Source of the DNA: Knoellia sp. S7-12 | Lineage (GTDB): Bacteria > Actinomycetota > Actinomycetes > Actinomycetales > Dermatophilaceae | Direction: 5' to 3' | Assembly: GCF_040518285.1 (NCBI RefSeq) | Contig: NZ_CP155449.1 | Span: 1,612,001 to 1,676,000 of the forward strand | Length of the DNA: 64,000 nucleotides | Part shown: one piece after another, positions 16,327 to 26,970 of the stretch | Layout of the letters: every line of letters begins with the position of its first letter | Numbering within the stretch: the first letter of the stretch is position 1 | The notes under the pieces: model-generated | What the model saw: only the letters and a program-made list of their open reading frames with translations | The model's database searches: none | What the model was told of the DNA's origin: nothing | Program-made: the position numbers and the translations under genes

Positions 16327-17841
16327 ATGACGTCGTTGGTGCTCCGCCGGGTGCGGATCGTTCCGGTCGGTGATGGTCCCGCTCCCACGGGAGAGGTCGA
16401 CCTGCGCATCGTCGGTGATCGGGTTGTTGAGTTGGGGCCCGACCTGCGCCCTGACGCCGCCGATGAGGTGCTCGACGCCGAAGGCCGATGGCTCATCCCC
16501 GGCCTGTGGGACCAGCACGTCCACCTCGGACAGTGGGCCGCCACGGCGGGTCGGCTCGACCTCTCATCAACGACCAGCCCGGAGGACGCCGTCCGCCGCA
16601 TCAGCGCCGAGGTCGGTGCTCGTCGCGGGGGAGCGCCCGGCACGGTGATCCAGGGTTTCGGTCACCGCGCGGCCGCCTGGGACCGCCAGCCAACGGTCGC
16701 CCAGCTCGACGCCGTCAGTGGCGACACCCCGGTCGTCCTCATCAGCGGCGACGCCCACCACGGCTGGCTCAACTCCGCAGCGTTGCGCCTGCTCGACGTC
16801 CCACCACGTGACGGCGTCATCGAGGAGAACGAGTGGTTCCCCGTCTTCGCCCGCCTCGACGAGGCGACGATGACCGCGGAAGGCAGGCGGACGGCATACG
16901 CCAAGGTTCTCGACGCTGCCGTGCATCGCGGAATCGTCGGCGTGCGCGAATTCGAGTGGGCTGACAACGCCACCGACTGGGCTGAGCGTTCCGACTCCGG
17001 TCTCGCCGTGGTCCGGGTGCGCACAGCGACGTATGCCGCCGGGCTGGCTGACACGATCGCCGCCGGTCGCCGCAGTGGTGATGTCCTCGACCGCGCCGGG
17101 CTCATCACCATGGGGCCGCTCAAGATCATCAGCGACGGGTCGCTCAACACACGCACGGCCTTCTGCCACGACCCCTACGTCGGCGACGACGTCCTCGAGT
17201 TCCCGCGAGGGCGCGCCAACAACTCACCCGAGGAGCTCGGCGAGCTGCTCGCCCGGGCGACGCAGAACGGCCTGGACGTCGCGGTGCACGCCATTGGCGA
17301 CGCTGCGGTCGGGATCGCGCTGGATGCCTTCTCGCGCACCGGTGCTCGCGGAACGATTGAGCATGCCCAGCTGGTCGCTCCTGCCGACGTGACGCGCATG
17401 GCCGCGCTGGGTGTTGTCGCCAGCGTGCAGCCAGCTCACCTGCTCGACGACCGGGACGTCACCCATCAGTGCTGGCCCGATCGCGTCGACCGCTGCTTCG
17501 CCCTCCACTCGATGCTCGCAGCGGGTGTCACGCTCTCCCTGGGCTCCGATGCACCTGTCGCGCCGCTCGATCCGTGGGAGGCCATGGCGGCGGCAGTCCA
17601 CCGCACCGCCGATGAGCGCGAGGAGTGGAACGCTGCCGAGACGATCACTGTCACGCAGGCGCTCGCGGCCAGCGTGGACCGAGCCCCGACCGTCGGCGTC
17701 GGCAGCCTGGCGGACTTCGCGCTCGTCGAGTCCGATCCCCGGGCTGCGGGGGAGTCGGGCGCCGAGGTCGCCGCGCACTTGCGGGCGATGGTCGTGGGCG
17801 CCACCGTCATCGGCGGTCAGGTCGCTCAGCGAAGTTACTGA
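16327..17841 (+). CDS. Amidohydrolase family protein (YtcJ-like)
   Basis: A 504-residue metal-dependent hydrolase of the amidohydrolase_3 (YtcJ) type. Visible are the N-terminal strand domain, the HxH metal motif in DQHVHLGQW, KIISDGSLNTRT, a His in VAVHAIGDAAV, EHAQLVAP, and the late Asp in GSDAPVAPLDPW. Members hydrolyse C-N bonds of formamides or cyclic amides, but the substrate cannot be inferred. ATG 16327 begins the conserved strand domain. No partner genes are linked, so it is probably monocistronic. Confidence 0.86.
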   Translation: MTSLVLRRVRIVPVGDGPAPTGEVDLRIVGDRVVELGPDLRPDAADEVLDAEGRWLIPGLWDQHVHLGQWAATAGRLDLSSTTSPEDAVRRISAEVGARRGGAPGTVIQGFGHRAAAWDRQPTVAQLDAVSGDTPVVLISGDAHHGWLNSAALRLLDVPPRDGVIEENEWFPVFARLDEATMTAEGRRTAYAKVLDAAVHRGIVGVREFEWADNATDWAERSDSGLAVVRVRTATYAAGLADTIAAGRRSGDVLDRAGLITMGPLKIISDGSLNTRTAFCHDPYVGDDVLEFPRGRANNSPEELGELLARATQNGLDVAVHAIGDAAVGIALDAFSRTGARGTIEHAQLVAPADVTRMAALGVVASVQPAHLLDDRDVTHQCWPDRVDRCFALHSMLAAGVTLSLGSDAPVAPLDPWEAMAAAVHRTADEREEWNAAETITVTQALAASVDRAPTVGVGSLADFALVESDPRAAGESGAEVAAHLRAMVVGATVIGGQVAQRSY

Positions 17842-17995
17842 TCAGTTGGGACTAGGTCTGAATAGTCAGTGTGGCCACGATTTCTGTCCCTTGGGCGGAC
17901 TTCTCAGAGTTCATCGCTCACGTGCACAGGCACCGCCCTAGCGTCCTTTCTGTCGCCATGTCATTGACGACTTGACAGCATTTCAGGGGTGCCGG

Positions 17996-19810
17996 ATGAC
18001 GAGGTCGCAGATCTTCGCAAGGCGATCGGTCATGATCGGCTGGGATGCTGGCTCATGGCTGCTCGCACTCCTGGGGTTCCTGCTGGTTCGGCACGAATTC
18101 TCGCTCAGTGAGCGGATGTGGGTCATCGCCTGGGCCTATGTCGTGGCGGCGATCGCGCTCCAGGTCATCGGTGGGTTCTGGACTCACCTCTACCTCGGTC
18201 GTTCCAAGGTCGGCAGCTTCGACGAGGTGACCTCGCTCGGCCAACTCGTCCTCGCGATCAGTGTCGTCCTCGGTTCGACCTTCTACATCGCTGCGCCACT
18301 GTTCTCTCGGGGCATCGCCTTCGTCATGCCGGCGCTGGCCTTCCTCTTCATGACCGCGGGCCGCTGGGTGTTCCGCATGTCCCGCACCCGTGGCCGTCGC
18401 AACGGCGAGGCAGCCGGGGTCCCGGCCCTCATCTTCGGTGCAGGCGACGCCGGCCACCAACTCGCGGCCCTCGTTGACAGCTCGCCGGACTCGCCCTACG
18501 CGATCGTCGGGTTCATCGATGACGACCCCAGGCTGCGGTTCCTGCGTGTTCGCGGCTATCGCATGCTCGGCCAGGGGAGCGACCTCGTGCGTGCGGCCCG
18601 CGCCACCGGTGCCCAGGTCGTCGTGCTCGCCATCAGCCAGGCAAGCCCGCAGCTCATCCAGAAGGTCTCTGACCACTGCACGGAGGCTGGCCTCGAACTC
18701 GTCGTCGTCCCGCCGCTGCGCGAGATGATCTCTGGTCGCCTGGAGCTCGACACCCTGCGCGCCTTCAACGTCGCCGACCTGCTCGGACGCCGCCCGATCG
18801 AGACCGATCTCTCCGGGATCGCGGAGCACATCACCGGCAAGGTCGTGCTCGTCACCGGGGCGGGCGGTTCCATCGGCTCCGAGCTCGCTCGACAGGTGCG
18901 ACAGCTAGAGCCCGCCAAGCTCATCCTCCTCGACCGCGACGAGTCCGCCCTGCACGCGACCCAGCTTTCCATCGACGGCAACGGACTGCTCGACAGCGAT
19001 GACACGGTCCTGTGCGACATCCGGGACAGGGACGCCGTGTGTGCGGTCTTCACCCGGCTCGCCCCCGAGGTCGTCTTCCATGCTGCCGCCCTCAAGCACT
19101 TGCCCATGCTCGAGCGCTTCCCCGAAGAGGGCTGGAAGACCAACGTCCTCGGCACGCTCAACGTCCTTGAGTGCGCTGCCACCAACGGTGTCGAGCACTT
19201 CGTCAACATCTCGACCGACAAGGCCGCCGACGCGACAAGCGTTCTGGGACAGACCAAACGCGTCGCGGAGCGACTCACTGCCTGGTATGCCGCCGAGTCC
19301 GGTCTGCACTTCCTCTCGGTGCGCTTTGGCAACGTGCTCGGTTCCCGTGGGTCCGTCCTCGACACCTTCCGTGCCCAGATCGACCGTGGTGGCCCGGTGA
19401 CGGTCACCGACCCCGAGGTCAGCCGCTTCTTCATGACGATCCCCGAGGCGTGCGAGCTGGTGCTCCAGGCCTCGGCGATCGGTGACCCGGGCGACGTCCT
19501 CGTCCTCGACATGGGCGAGCCGGTGCGCATCATCGATGTGGCCCGTCGCCTCATCGAGGAGTCCGGCAAGGACGTGCAGGTCACGTTCACCGGCCTGCGT
19601 GAGGGGGAGAAGCTCCACGAGGTGCTCCTCAGTGCCGCAGAGAGCGGCAGCTTGACGGCGCACCCCCTCATCACGCAGGTGTCCGTCCCTCACGTCCAGC
19701 CGTCTGATGTGCTCGCCGGCCACCTTGACCGTCTCGACAACGTCGACTTCGAACGACTCGGTGCCTCCGCACCGAATCGCCGCACCACCACCGGGAGGGG
19801 ATCTCGATGA
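17996..19810 (+). CDS. Membrane NDP-sugar 4,6-dehydratase (WbpM/CapD-like)
   Basis: First gene of the polysaccharide block. The 604-residue protein has about four N-terminal membrane helices, a Rossmann-like domain with FGAGDAGHQ near residue 145, and a C-terminal extended SDR domain with [10 protein letters not shown] near 286. The family converts UDP-GlcNAc to 4-keto-6-deoxy sugars. The SDR YxxxK motif, MxxxK in WbpM, reads LGQTK here, so the catalytic-Tyr position is Leu. The start follows AGGGGT. It overlaps the next gene by 4 bases (ATGA). Confidence 0.9.
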   Translation: MTRSQIFARRSVMIGWDAGSWLLALLGFLLVRHEFSLSERMWVIAWAYVVAAIALQVIGGFWTHLYLGRSKVGSFDEVTSLGQLVLAISVVLGSTFYIAAPLFSRGIAFVMPALAFLFMTAGRWVFRMSRTRGRRNGEAAGVPALIFGAGDAGHQLAALVDSSPDSPYAIVGFIDDDPRLRFLRVRGYRMLGQGSDLVRAARATGAQVVVLAISQASPQLIQKVSDHCTEAGLELVVVPPLREMISGRLELDTLRAFNVADLLGRRPIETDLSGIAEHITGKVVLVTGAGGSIGSELARQVRQLEPAKLILLDRDESALHATQLSIDGNGLLDSDDTVLCDIRDRDAVCAVFTRLAPEVVFHAAALKHLPMLERFPEEGWKTNVLGTLNVLECAATNGVEHFVNISTDKAADATSVLGQTKRVAERLTAWYAAESGLHFLSVRFGNVLGSRGSVLDTFRAQIDRGGPVTVTDPEVSRFFMTIPEACELVLQASAIGDPGDVLVLDMGEPVRIIDVARRLIEESGKDVQVTFTGLREGEKLHEVLLSAAESGSLTAHPLITQVSVPHVQPSDVLAGHLDRLDNVDFERLGASAPNRRTTTGRGSR

Positions 19811-21132
19811 CCACGTTCACGAAGCCCTTGACCTCATTTGCTCCGGCCTTCCCAGCGCTGCCGGGTGGGGTTCGCCTCGCGGTTGTCGGCCTCGGTTACG
19901 TCGGGCTGCCGCTCGCGGTCGAGTTCGGCAAGACGATGGACGTCGTCGGATTCGACATCAACGGAGCTCGCGTCAAGGAGCTGAGCGCCGGCACCGACTT
20001 CACCCTTGAGGTCAGTGACGAGGAGCTCGCTACCGCGACCGGATTGACCTTCACCGAGGACCCGTCGGACATCGCGCGCTGCAACGTCTTCATCGTCACG
20101 ACGCCGACGCCGATCGACACCGCGAAACAGCCGGACCTGACACCGGTCCTCTCCGCGACCGAGACCATCGCCAGGGTCCTGCTGCCCGGCGACGTCGTCA
20201 TCTACGAATCCACGGTCTACCCCGGCGCGACCGAGGAGCAGTGTGTGCCGGTCCTCGAGGACCTGTCCGGGCTCCTGCTCAACGTCGACTTCTTCGTCGG
20301 CTACAGCCCCGAGCGGATCAACCCCGGCGACAAGGAGCACCGCCTTCCGACGATCGTCAAGGTGACCTCCGGGTCGACGCCCGAGGCCGCGGACTTCGTC
20401 GATGATCTCTATCGCTCGATCATCACCGCCGGCACGCACCGGGCGTCCTCGATCCGCGTCGCCGAGGCGGCAAAAGTCATCGAGAACACGCAGCGTGACG
20501 TCAACATCGCCTTGATCAACGAGCTCGCCATCCTCTTCAACCGGTTGGACATCGACACCGAGGAGGTGCTGCAGGCGGCCGGCTCCAAGTGGAACTTCCT
20601 CGGATTCCGCCCCGGTCTAGTCGGCGGCCACTGCATCGGCGTTGACCCCTACTACCTCACCCACAAGGCGCAGGCCGTGGGCTACCACCCGGAGATCATC
20701 CTGGCCGGGCGTCGCCTCAACGACCAGATGGGTTCCTACGTCGCCTCGCAGCTCGTGAAGCGCATGACGAAGGAGGGCATCCCGGTGCGAGGTGCACGCG
20801 TGCTCGTCCTGGGGCTCACCTTCAAGGAGAACACCCCCGACCTGCGCAATTCGCACGTCGTCGACATCCTCACCGAGCTCGCTGAGTACGACATCGCCGT
20901 TGACGTCCACGACCCCTGGGCGCGCCCCGAGGAGGCGAACCGGCACTACGGCATCGACCTCGTGCAGAACCCCGAAGCTGGTTCGTATGCCGCGGTCGTC
21001 ATCGCCGTGGCGCACCGGGAGTTCGTCGAAATGGGCGCCAAGCAGATCCGCGCCTTCGGCGACCCGAACGGCCACGTGCTCTATGACCTCAAGTACATCC
21101 TCGACAAGTCCGACTCAGATCTCCGTCTGTGA
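19807..21132 (+). CDS. tviB: UDP-N-acetylhexosamine dehydrogenase (TviB/WbpA type)
   Basis: A 441-residue nucleotide-sugar dehydrogenase that oxidises C6 of a UDP-N-acetylhexosamine to the uronic acid, using two NAD+. It has the NAD loop [12 protein letters not shown] near residues 25-36, TPTPID, the catalytic cysteine in [11 protein letters not shown] near 275, and [15 protein letters not shown] in the C-terminal UDP-binding domain. Choosing between TviB (GalNAcA/GlcNAcA) and close relatives is by resemblance only. It is coupled to the dehydratase upstream and the epimerase downstream, making a sugar-precursor operon. Confidence 0.88.
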   Translation: MTTFTKPLTSFAPAFPALPGGVRLAVVGLGYVGLPLAVEFGKTMDVVGFDINGARVKELSAGTDFTLEVSDEELATATGLTFTEDPSDIARCNVFIVTTPTPIDTAKQPDLTPVLSATETIARVLLPGDVVIYESTVYPGATEEQCVPVLEDLSGLLLNVDFFVGYSPERINPGDKEHRLPTIVKVTSGSTPEAADFVDDLYRSIITAGTHRASSIRVAEAAKVIENTQRDVNIALINELAILFNRLDIDTEEVLQAAGSKWNFLGFRPGLVGGHCIGVDPYYLTHKAQAVGYHPEIILAGRRLNDQMGSYVASQLVKRMTKEGIPVRGARVLVLGLTFKENTPDLRNSHVVDILTELAEYDIAVDVHDPWARPEEANRHYGIDLVQNPEAGSYAAVVIAVAHREFVEMGAKQIRAFGDPNGHVLYDLKYILDKSDSDLRL

Positions 21133-22151
21133 TGGGAAATGATGTGGAGAGACATTCCTATTTGGTGACGGGCGCTGCAGGGTTCATTGGACATGCGGTC
21201 TGCCTGCGACTTCTTGCCGATGGCTATGCGGTCGTTGGCGTGGACAGCCTGAATGACTATTACGATGTTAGTCTGAAGCAGGCTAGGTTGCGGTTGATTG
21301 TTGACGACCCTAATTTCACCTTCGTGCAAGCTGACGTTGCCGAGCACAGCGAAATTTTCGAGGTATTCGAACAAGGCTCACCCTCACACGTGATCCATTT
21401 GGCTGCCCAAGCCGGGGTGCGCTATTCACTGGAGAACCCGAACGCTTATCTGCAAAGCAACCTCATTGGTTTCTTCAATATTCTTGAGTGCTGTCGCCAC
21501 TTCGGTATCGAGCATCTCGTTTACGCATCATCTAGTTCGGTCTACGGCCGCAATGTGAAGACCCCATTCGAAGAAGGGGATCGCGTCGATTGCCCTGTCT
21601 CACTCTATGCGGCCACAAAGAGATCAAACGAACTCCTGGCCTATGCATATAGTTGTAGTCATTCTCTCCCCGCCACAGGTTTGCGCTTCTTTACGGTCTA
21701 TGGGCCGTTGGGGCGACCTGACATGGCTTACTTCGGATTCACGGACCGGTACTTTGCCGGCAAGCCAATCACCATATTCAACAATGGGGATGTTATCCAA
21801 GACCTTTACCGAGATTTCACGTATATAGACGATGTCGTCGACGGGGTTGTGGCTGTTTCCACCCATATTCCTGGGGGTGAGGTGCCTCACGCGCTCTTCA
21901 ACATCGGAAACGAAAGCCCTGTTCGCCTGATGGACTTTATCGCAACCCTTGAAAAGGCGTTGTCCAATTCATTGGGACGCCCGATTGAGTTCGACAAGGT
22001 GTTCGAAGGGCTCGTTGCCGGTGACGTGCCGGCAACGTATGCATCGACGGACAAACTGGAGCAAGCTGTGGGTTTCCGTCCAACTACGCCACTTGCCGAA
22101 GGTCTCCGGCGATTCACTGACTGGTACGTTGCCTACAACGGGGTCTCATGA
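21132..22151 (+). CDS. NAD-dependent sugar epimerase, UDP-glucuronate 4-epimerase-like
   Basis: The 339-residue extended SDR interconverts UDP-hexuronic acids at C4. It has TGAAGFIGHAV at the N-terminus, HLAAQAGVRYSLENP, the SSSSVYG catalytic Ser region, YAATK and TVYGPLGRPDMAYF, the last typical of CapI/GAE glucuronate epimerases. It starts at ATG 21132 (TGATG with the previous stop) or at GTG 21129. From here the DNA becomes clearly less GC-rich than in tviB, marking the start of the acquired part of the locus even though the gene is operon-coupled. Confidence 0.87.
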   Translation: MGNDVERHSYLVTGAAGFIGHAVCLRLLADGYAVVGVDSLNDYYDVSLKQARLRLIVDDPNFTFVQADVAEHSEIFEVFEQGSPSHVIHLAAQAGVRYSLENPNAYLQSNLIGFFNILECCRHFGIEHLVYASSSSVYGRNVKTPFEEGDRVDCPVSLYAATKRSNELLAYAYSCSHSLPATGLRFFTVYGPLGRPDMAYFGFTDRYFAGKPITIFNNGDVIQDLYRDFTYIDDVVDGVVAVSTHIPGGEVPHALFNIGNESPVRLMDFIATLEKALSNSLGRPIEFDKVFEGLVAGDVPATYASTDKLEQAVGFRPTTPLAEGLRRFTDWYVAYNGVS

Positions 22152-22378
22152 CGCGGCGGTATCGAGGCGTCGCTCTGATGGTGATCTGACCTGAAAGAGC
22201 CAAGATCCGAGATCGCCAGGGGTCCTGGGCACGCCGTGTGAGTGTTGTCGGGCACGGTCTGACTCGTCGATTTAGGGTACTGATTCGCCAGTTTCACCTA
22301 GAGTGTTCGTAACTGCCTCGGGCTTGGGGTATGGGTGCGGTTGCAGAGATCGGCAGAGCGAACTAGGGAGCATCAATC
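22152..22378. other. Intergenic region in the polysaccharide locus
   Basis: These 227 bases between the epimerase and the first methyltransferase contain no convincing ORF. AT-rich patches such as TTTAGGGTACT and TTCACCTAGAGT near 22270-22305 could hold a promoter for the downstream genes. Confidence 0.35.
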
Positions 22379-23236
22379 TTGTCAGGCAGGGAGTGGGGCC
22401 GAATTGCACGGCACAGCATTCCGTATCACGTCAAAAACGGGACGCTACTCAAACGAGTCAGGCGTGAAGTCCGGCCTCGAGTGATGTCGGCTGATCCTGA
22501 AGGCGCTGGGGGAACGCACAGTTCGAGGCGGCTCAATGCTATCTACGCAGGAATGCCGAACTGTAGCGGGTACCTCGAAATAGGCGTGGACTGGGGCGAT
22601 ACTTTCGAGGGCGTTCGTGTTCCGTTCCGATGGGGCGTGGATCCCTATCCGAACTTCAATCTGCGCAGGCTGCCGGCCGGCGCCCGGTTCAGTCCCATGG
22701 CATCGGACGACTTCTTCCGTGGGCTCCCTCCGCAGCACTCCTTTGACCTTGTTTTTGTGGACGGTCTCCACGAGTGGAGACAGACATACCGGGACGTCAT
22801 GGCTTCCCTGCTTCACATTCCACCGCATGGTGTCATTGTTCTCGACGACGTCGTGCCTGACGATGAGTTCGCTTCCCTGCCCGATCAGTCTTTGGCCCTC
22901 GAGCTTCGTCGGGCTGCGGGCAACTTCAGCACCCGATGGCAGGGCGACGTCTACAAGGTGCTCTTGGCCATTCTGGAGACCCACCCCGAGATCGAATTTC
23001 GTGTTATCGACGGACCGCATGCCCAAGCGGTGCTGTGGAGGCGGGACTCATCCACTGTCGCTCCAGACGGGCAAGTGGAGGAGCGCTTGTCAGTGATCGA
23101 TGCACTCAAGTATGCCGATGTGTTCGTGGAGGGGAATACTCCTGAGGCCTTTCGAGTCGTTGGCGAGACCGAAGCGATAGAGACCGCTCTGGCGGTGAGT
23201 CAAGCCACATGGAAACGCCGGAACACTGGGCCTTAG
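22379..23236 (+). CDS. Class I SAM-dependent methyltransferase (Methyltransf_24-like)
   Basis: A 285-residue methyltransferase with the SAM pocket in YLEIGVDWGDTF, WGVDPYPN as the acidic strand, and FDLVFVDGLHEW followed by GVIVLDDVVP, a pattern seen in sugar or antibiotic O-methyltransferases. It probably methylates a repeat-unit sugar. The start is TTG 22379 with AGGGAG about ten bases upstream; there is no better in-frame start ahead of the conserved region. Codon use is of the lower-GC block type. Confidence 0.8.
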   Translation: MSGREWGRIARHSIPYHVKNGTLLKRVRREVRPRVMSADPEGAGGTHSSRRLNAIYAGMPNCSGYLEIGVDWGDTFEGVRVPFRWGVDPYPNFNLRRLPAGARFSPMASDDFFRGLPPQHSFDLVFVDGLHEWRQTYRDVMASLLHIPPHGVIVLDDVVPDDEFASLPDQSLALELRRAAGNFSTRWQGDVYKVLLAILETHPEIEFRVIDGPHAQAVLWRRDSSTVAPDGQVEERLSVIDALKYADVFVEGNTPEAFRVVGETEAIETALAVSQATWKRRNTGP

Positions 23237-23386
23237 ACGAAGTCTCGACTGCGCAGGTGCCGCCAGCTTGAACACATCAGGGTCGAACGCACCTGGGCGA
23301 CGGTCATCAGTCGATCGCCTCGCGGAGATCGGCATGGAGCATGACATGACTGCGGCCAAATTGAGTCAAGGAACACTGGAGGCGTG

Positions 23387-24268
23387 ATGCGACACAGCAG
23401 ATCTGACGAGTTCGACCATGCGCTTAGTTCGGCTTCCACGCCAGGCTCGCACTGGAGTGAATTCGCCGACGATCCCAATGCAGCCGCAGCGCTGTCGCAC
23501 CGGGCAGCGACACTGCGCGCCGCTTGGCGTCCTCAGATCCCTGATCGATCTGAGTTCATCCTTGAGCGAGCACGCGGTCGACGTGTCCTTGACATCGGCT
23601 GTGTCGCACATGACATCGAGCGGATGAGGGCACCCCAGTGGCTGCACAGGCGTATCGCCGGGGTCGCCAGCAGTTGTTTGGGAGTTGATGTCCTCCCCGA
23701 CGGGATAGAGCACATGCGAAAGCTCGGCTTCGAGGCGGTGTGCCACGACCTCTCGACAGGGCCAGGTCCGATCGAAGGTATGGGCAAGTTTGACGTTATT
23801 GTTGCGGGGGAACTCATTGAGCACGTTCCGTCCATGGACATGCTGTTTGAATCAGGTAAACAGCTTTTGGCCGACGACGGCGAACTGATCGTCACAACCC
23901 CCAATCCCTGGGCGCCGCACCGGGTTCGTGCCGGTCAACGAGGTGAGTGTTGGGAGAATGCGGACCACATCCTCTTCGCGTTCCCTAGCGGGATGGCGGA
24001 ATTGGCGGATCGCCACGGTCTCGTGTTGTCGGAAGCGGCCACTACGACGCCGGAGCCCTTGGTTCCAAGCAAGCCTCGTGAGTTCGCCAAAGAGGTGCGT
24101 CGTCGTCTCCTCGGTCGGGCGTGGGTTCGTAGTGGATTCGCAACCAAGGGCACCCCGCGTACGCTGTCGGTTCCGGCGCGAGGTAAACTCCGGCGGACAC
24201 TGCGACTTCCGGGACGTCCGTTCGTTGGTGAGACGTTCGTCTACGTGTTGCGTCCCCCTAAGGCATGA
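23387..24268 (+). CDS. Class I SAM-dependent methyltransferase (UbiG/Methyltransf_23 type)
   Basis: The 293-residue product has the SAM motif VLDIGCVAHD, the Asp of LGVDVLPDG binding the ribose, FDVIVAGELIEHV (motif II with IEH), and LIVTTPNPW (motif III). This is a small-molecule or sugar methyltransferase. GGAGG at 23378-23382 sets the start at ATG 23387 rather than GTG 23384. The C-terminus is basic. The ABC exporter gene follows after 49 bases. Confidence 0.82.
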   Translation: MRHSRSDEFDHALSSASTPGSHWSEFADDPNAAAALSHRAATLRAAWRPQIPDRSEFILERARGRRVLDIGCVAHDIERMRAPQWLHRRIAGVASSCLGVDVLPDGIEHMRKLGFEAVCHDLSTGPGPIEGMGKFDVIVAGELIEHVPSMDMLFESGKQLLADDGELIVTTPNPWAPHRVRAGQRGECWENADHILFAFPSGMAELADRHGLVLSEAATTTPEPLVPSKPREFAKEVRRRLLGRAWVRSGFATKGTPRTLSVPARGKLRRTLRLPGRPFVGETFVYVLRPPKA

Positions 24269-24317
24269 GAATGAGCGTCGAGCAACTTCACTTTCGGGCT
24301 TTTTGGGGGAGGCGGCG

Positions 24318-26078
24318 ATGGGCATGACTGTTCCTCACCGCCGAGTTGGTGGAAGTGTGATCCGTTCACTGACTCAAGGGCACCGTCGTTTGATCAGTGT
24401 TCTGGGTGTCGTCAGCTTTGTTGGTGCTCTGACCGAGGCCGCCTTCCTCGTCCTCATCACCACAAGTCTTGTCGGGCTGGCCAACGGGCGCAATGAGACT
24501 GGGCCGGTACTGGGTGGGATGACTCTCACGATTCCGAGTGCTCTGGGCTTGGGGGCCGCAGCGGTCACGGTGAGGCTCCTGCTCAGCGTGGCGAGCGTGC
24601 GGATGTCCTCTGCCCTGACCACCGAGGTGGGTGTGGCATTACGTCATCGTCTGGCTCGCTCGTACTTCCGTGCGAGTTGGCCCATGCATCAATCAGAGCC
24701 TGCGGGCAGGCTTCAAGAGCTGTTGACCTCGTTTGTGTCGCGCGTGTCAATGGCTGTGGTCGCTATCACGCAAGGCCTGATCGCGCTCCTCAGCCTCTTG
24801 GCGCTGCTAGGTACGGGGTTCATCGTCCAACCTCTGGCGACTGTGGCCATGCTGGTCGCGCTCTCATTGTTCGCCTTCGTGCTGATACCGCTCCGGCGCC
24901 GCATACGCGCGCGCGCAAGGTTTTGGGCGCGCTCGAATGTCGAGTTCGCCAGTAGCGTCTCTGAGCTTTCCTCGCTGGGACAGGAGTTGCACACGTTCGG
25001 CGTACAAGGCGAGGTGAACAAAAGGGTGGAGGCGCTGACGGTCAGTAACGCGGAGGAGCAGAGGGCAGTTCAGACACTCAATGGGTTGTTGACCCCTCTG
25101 TACACATCCCTGGCCTACATCGCCATCATGGCCGGCCTCGCAGGTCTGAGCGCAATCGGTGTTGGTGATGTTGCTGCAGTGGGTGCGGTGATGTTGTTGC
25201 TCCTTCGATCGCTGACCTACGGCCAGCAGTTGCTTGCCGTCGCAGGACAGCTCGCGAGCAGCGTTCCATTCGTGGAGGGCCTTGAAGAGGCCACCGTCCG
25301 CTACGAAACTCACCAGGCGCTTGGCGGGAAACTCACGCCTCATGCTGCAGCCCCTCTCGAGCTCGACTCCGTGACGTTCGCATACACGGACGACCGAGAG
25401 CCCGCGCTCAAGGACGTCTCTCTCACTATCGGTCGTGGCGAGACGGTGGGCGTCATTGGCCCGTCTGGCTCAGGCAAGTCGACGCTTGCCCAGCTCATTC
25501 TCGGACTTCGCAAGCCACTCACCGGCGCAGTTCGGGCCGGTGGTGCGGATCTCCTCGAAGTCGATCGAGAGTGGTGGGCGCAGCATGTGTCCTACGTCCC
25601 CCAAGACCCCATACTTATCACCGGAAGCGTCGCCGAAAACATCAGGTTCTTTCGTGACGGAATTGGAGACGCCGCGCTGGCCGACGCAGCCCGTCGCGCC
25701 AATATTCTCGCCGACATCGAGGCGCTTCCTCGAGGATTCGAAACACATCTAGGTGAGCGCGGTAACCGACTGTCGGGTGGACAGAGGCAACGATTGTCGA
25801 TCGCGCGGGCACTCGTCGGGCAACCCGACCTGCTCGTTTTGGACGAGCCGACCTCGGCGCTTGATGGACAGAGCGAGATGCTCATCCGTGACACTCTTGC
25901 GGACCTTCACGGCAGCGTGTCCATGGTTATCATCGCCCATCGGATGTCAACACTGAACTTGTGCGACCGGATCGTCGTGATCGAGCGCGGACGTGTGACC
26001 GCTGACGAACACCCTGAAGTTTTGCGGATGCGGAGTGACTTCTACCGACGAGCCCTGGCGGTGGCAGGCATGTCTTGA
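24318..26078 (+). CDS. ABC exporter, fused membrane and ATPase domains (lipid-linked sugar flippase-like)
   Basis: A 586-residue half-transporter with six membrane helices in the first 310 residues, then a nucleotide-binding domain with Walker A GPSGSGKST near 381, Q-loop YVPQDP, signature LSGGQ near 484, Walker B LLVLDEPTSALD near 503 and the switch His in IIAHRMST. As the only exporter in a block of glycosyltransferases, its likely role is flipping the lipid-linked repeat, like PglK/WlaB. No Wzx-type flippase is visible. The start follows GGGGGAGG. Confidence 0.86.
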   Translation: MGMTVPHRRVGGSVIRSLTQGHRRLISVLGVVSFVGALTEAAFLVLITTSLVGLANGRNETGPVLGGMTLTIPSALGLGAAAVTVRLLLSVASVRMSSALTTEVGVALRHRLARSYFRASWPMHQSEPAGRLQELLTSFVSRVSMAVVAITQGLIALLSLLALLGTGFIVQPLATVAMLVALSLFAFVLIPLRRRIRARARFWARSNVEFASSVSELSSLGQELHTFGVQGEVNKRVEALTVSNAEEQRAVQTLNGLLTPLYTSLAYIAIMAGLAGLSAIGVGDVAAVGAVMLLLLRSLTYGQQLLAVAGQLASSVPFVEGLEEATVRYETHQALGGKLTPHAAAPLELDSVTFAYTDDREPALKDVSLTIGRGETVGVIGPSGSGKSTLAQLILGLRKPLTGAVRAGGADLLEVDREWWAQHVSYVPQDPILITGSVAENIRFFRDGIGDAALADAARRANILADIEALPRGFETHLGERGNRLSGGQRQRLSIARALVGQPDLLVLDEPTSALDGQSEMLIRDTLADLHGSVSMVIIAHRMSTLNLCDRIVVIERGRVTADEHPEVLRMRSDFYRRALAVAGMS

Positions 26079-26130
26079 GGAGGTGACAGCCGGGAGCGAT
26101 GCCCCCCGGGGAACAGTCAGATAGTCGCAG

Positions 26131-26970
26131 CTAATCATCGGCTCCGAGGTGTGCGTTCCTCCGCCAAACAGTGGCGATCTCTGGATGGTGCTCAGCAAGT
26201 GCGGCGTCGAACATCACGCGTGCGTCGCTGTGACCACGTCCTTGGGTGGCGTACAGGTTGTGATAAACGAGGTTCCCGAAGACCGCTCCCGCCAAGCCCG
26301 GACCGCGGACCGAGGTGGGCTCAAAGAAGTGCAGAGCAGAACTCGTCCCATGAAACTTGATGATCGCTCGCTGGCTGAGTGCCTCACCCACGTCCATGAA
26401 GAGTGGAGCCGGTTTGCCAACCCGTTTCATGTAGCCAACGGGACGGAAGGTGAGGCCTAGTTCGTGCAGCAACTTGGTACGGGTGACCAAGAAGCTGGGG
26501 TGGACAAAGTTGCGGTGGAGGCGAGCTCCGGCGATGCGCGGTCCAGCGTCCAGAGCACTGATGCTTGCTTCGATCCACCTGGGTGAAACAGGGAACGCAT
26601 CCACGTCCAACACCGCCACGAACTCCGTGTCGATTCTGGGAATCGCAAGGTCCAGAGCCAGGCCATGGCCCACATTGACAGGTAGCTCAAGCGAGCCAAC
26701 GCCTGCCCGTTCCCGAAGGAACTCCCGGGATCCATCGGTGGAAGCGTTGTCCACCACCAGAATCTCTGTCCCTTTAGGCGACATCGACTCCACGACATCC
26801 AGCATCGGGCCCAAGAAGTACATGGAGTTCCAGTTGACCGTGACGACCGTGAGGCCAGCCCTGTATTTAGCGGGGGGGCGAAGTCGCAACGATGCAGCGG
26901 TCGCAGCCCCAATCGTACGGATTCCTCTGAGCTTGAGCGACGAAAGCAAGCCTGCTGGCGTTCGGTTCAT
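26131..26970 (-). CDS. Glycosyltransferase family 2
   Basis: A 279-residue GT-A-fold glycosyltransferase: LTVVTVNWNS at the nucleotide site, ILVVDNASTDGSREFL, and the metal-binding DxD in VAVLDVDAF. It probably adds one sugar of the repeat unit. It is transcribed towards the ABC exporter (convergent, 52-base gap). ATG 26970 was chosen after a GGGGGCG; an in-frame GTG at 27039 is possible. Confidence 0.83.
   Translation of the reverse strand: MNRTPAGLLSSLKLRGIRTIGAATAASLRLRPPAKYRAGLTVVTVNWNSMYFLGPMLDVVESMSPKGTEILVVDNASTDGSREFLRERAGVGSLELPVNVGHGLALDLAIPRIDTEFVAVLDVDAFPVSPRWIEASISALDAGPRIAGARLHRNFVHPSFLVTRTKLLHELGLTFRPVGYMKRVGKPAPLFMDVGEALSQRAIIKFHGTSSALHFFEPTSVRGPGLAGAVFGNLVYHNLYATQGRGHSDARVMFDAALAEHHPEIATVWRRNAHLGADD

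Noticed and set aside
26079..26130. CCGGG/CCCGG pairing between the convergent ABC exporter and GT2 genes
   Set aside because: The arms are short and GC-only pairing is expected by chance in this DNA.
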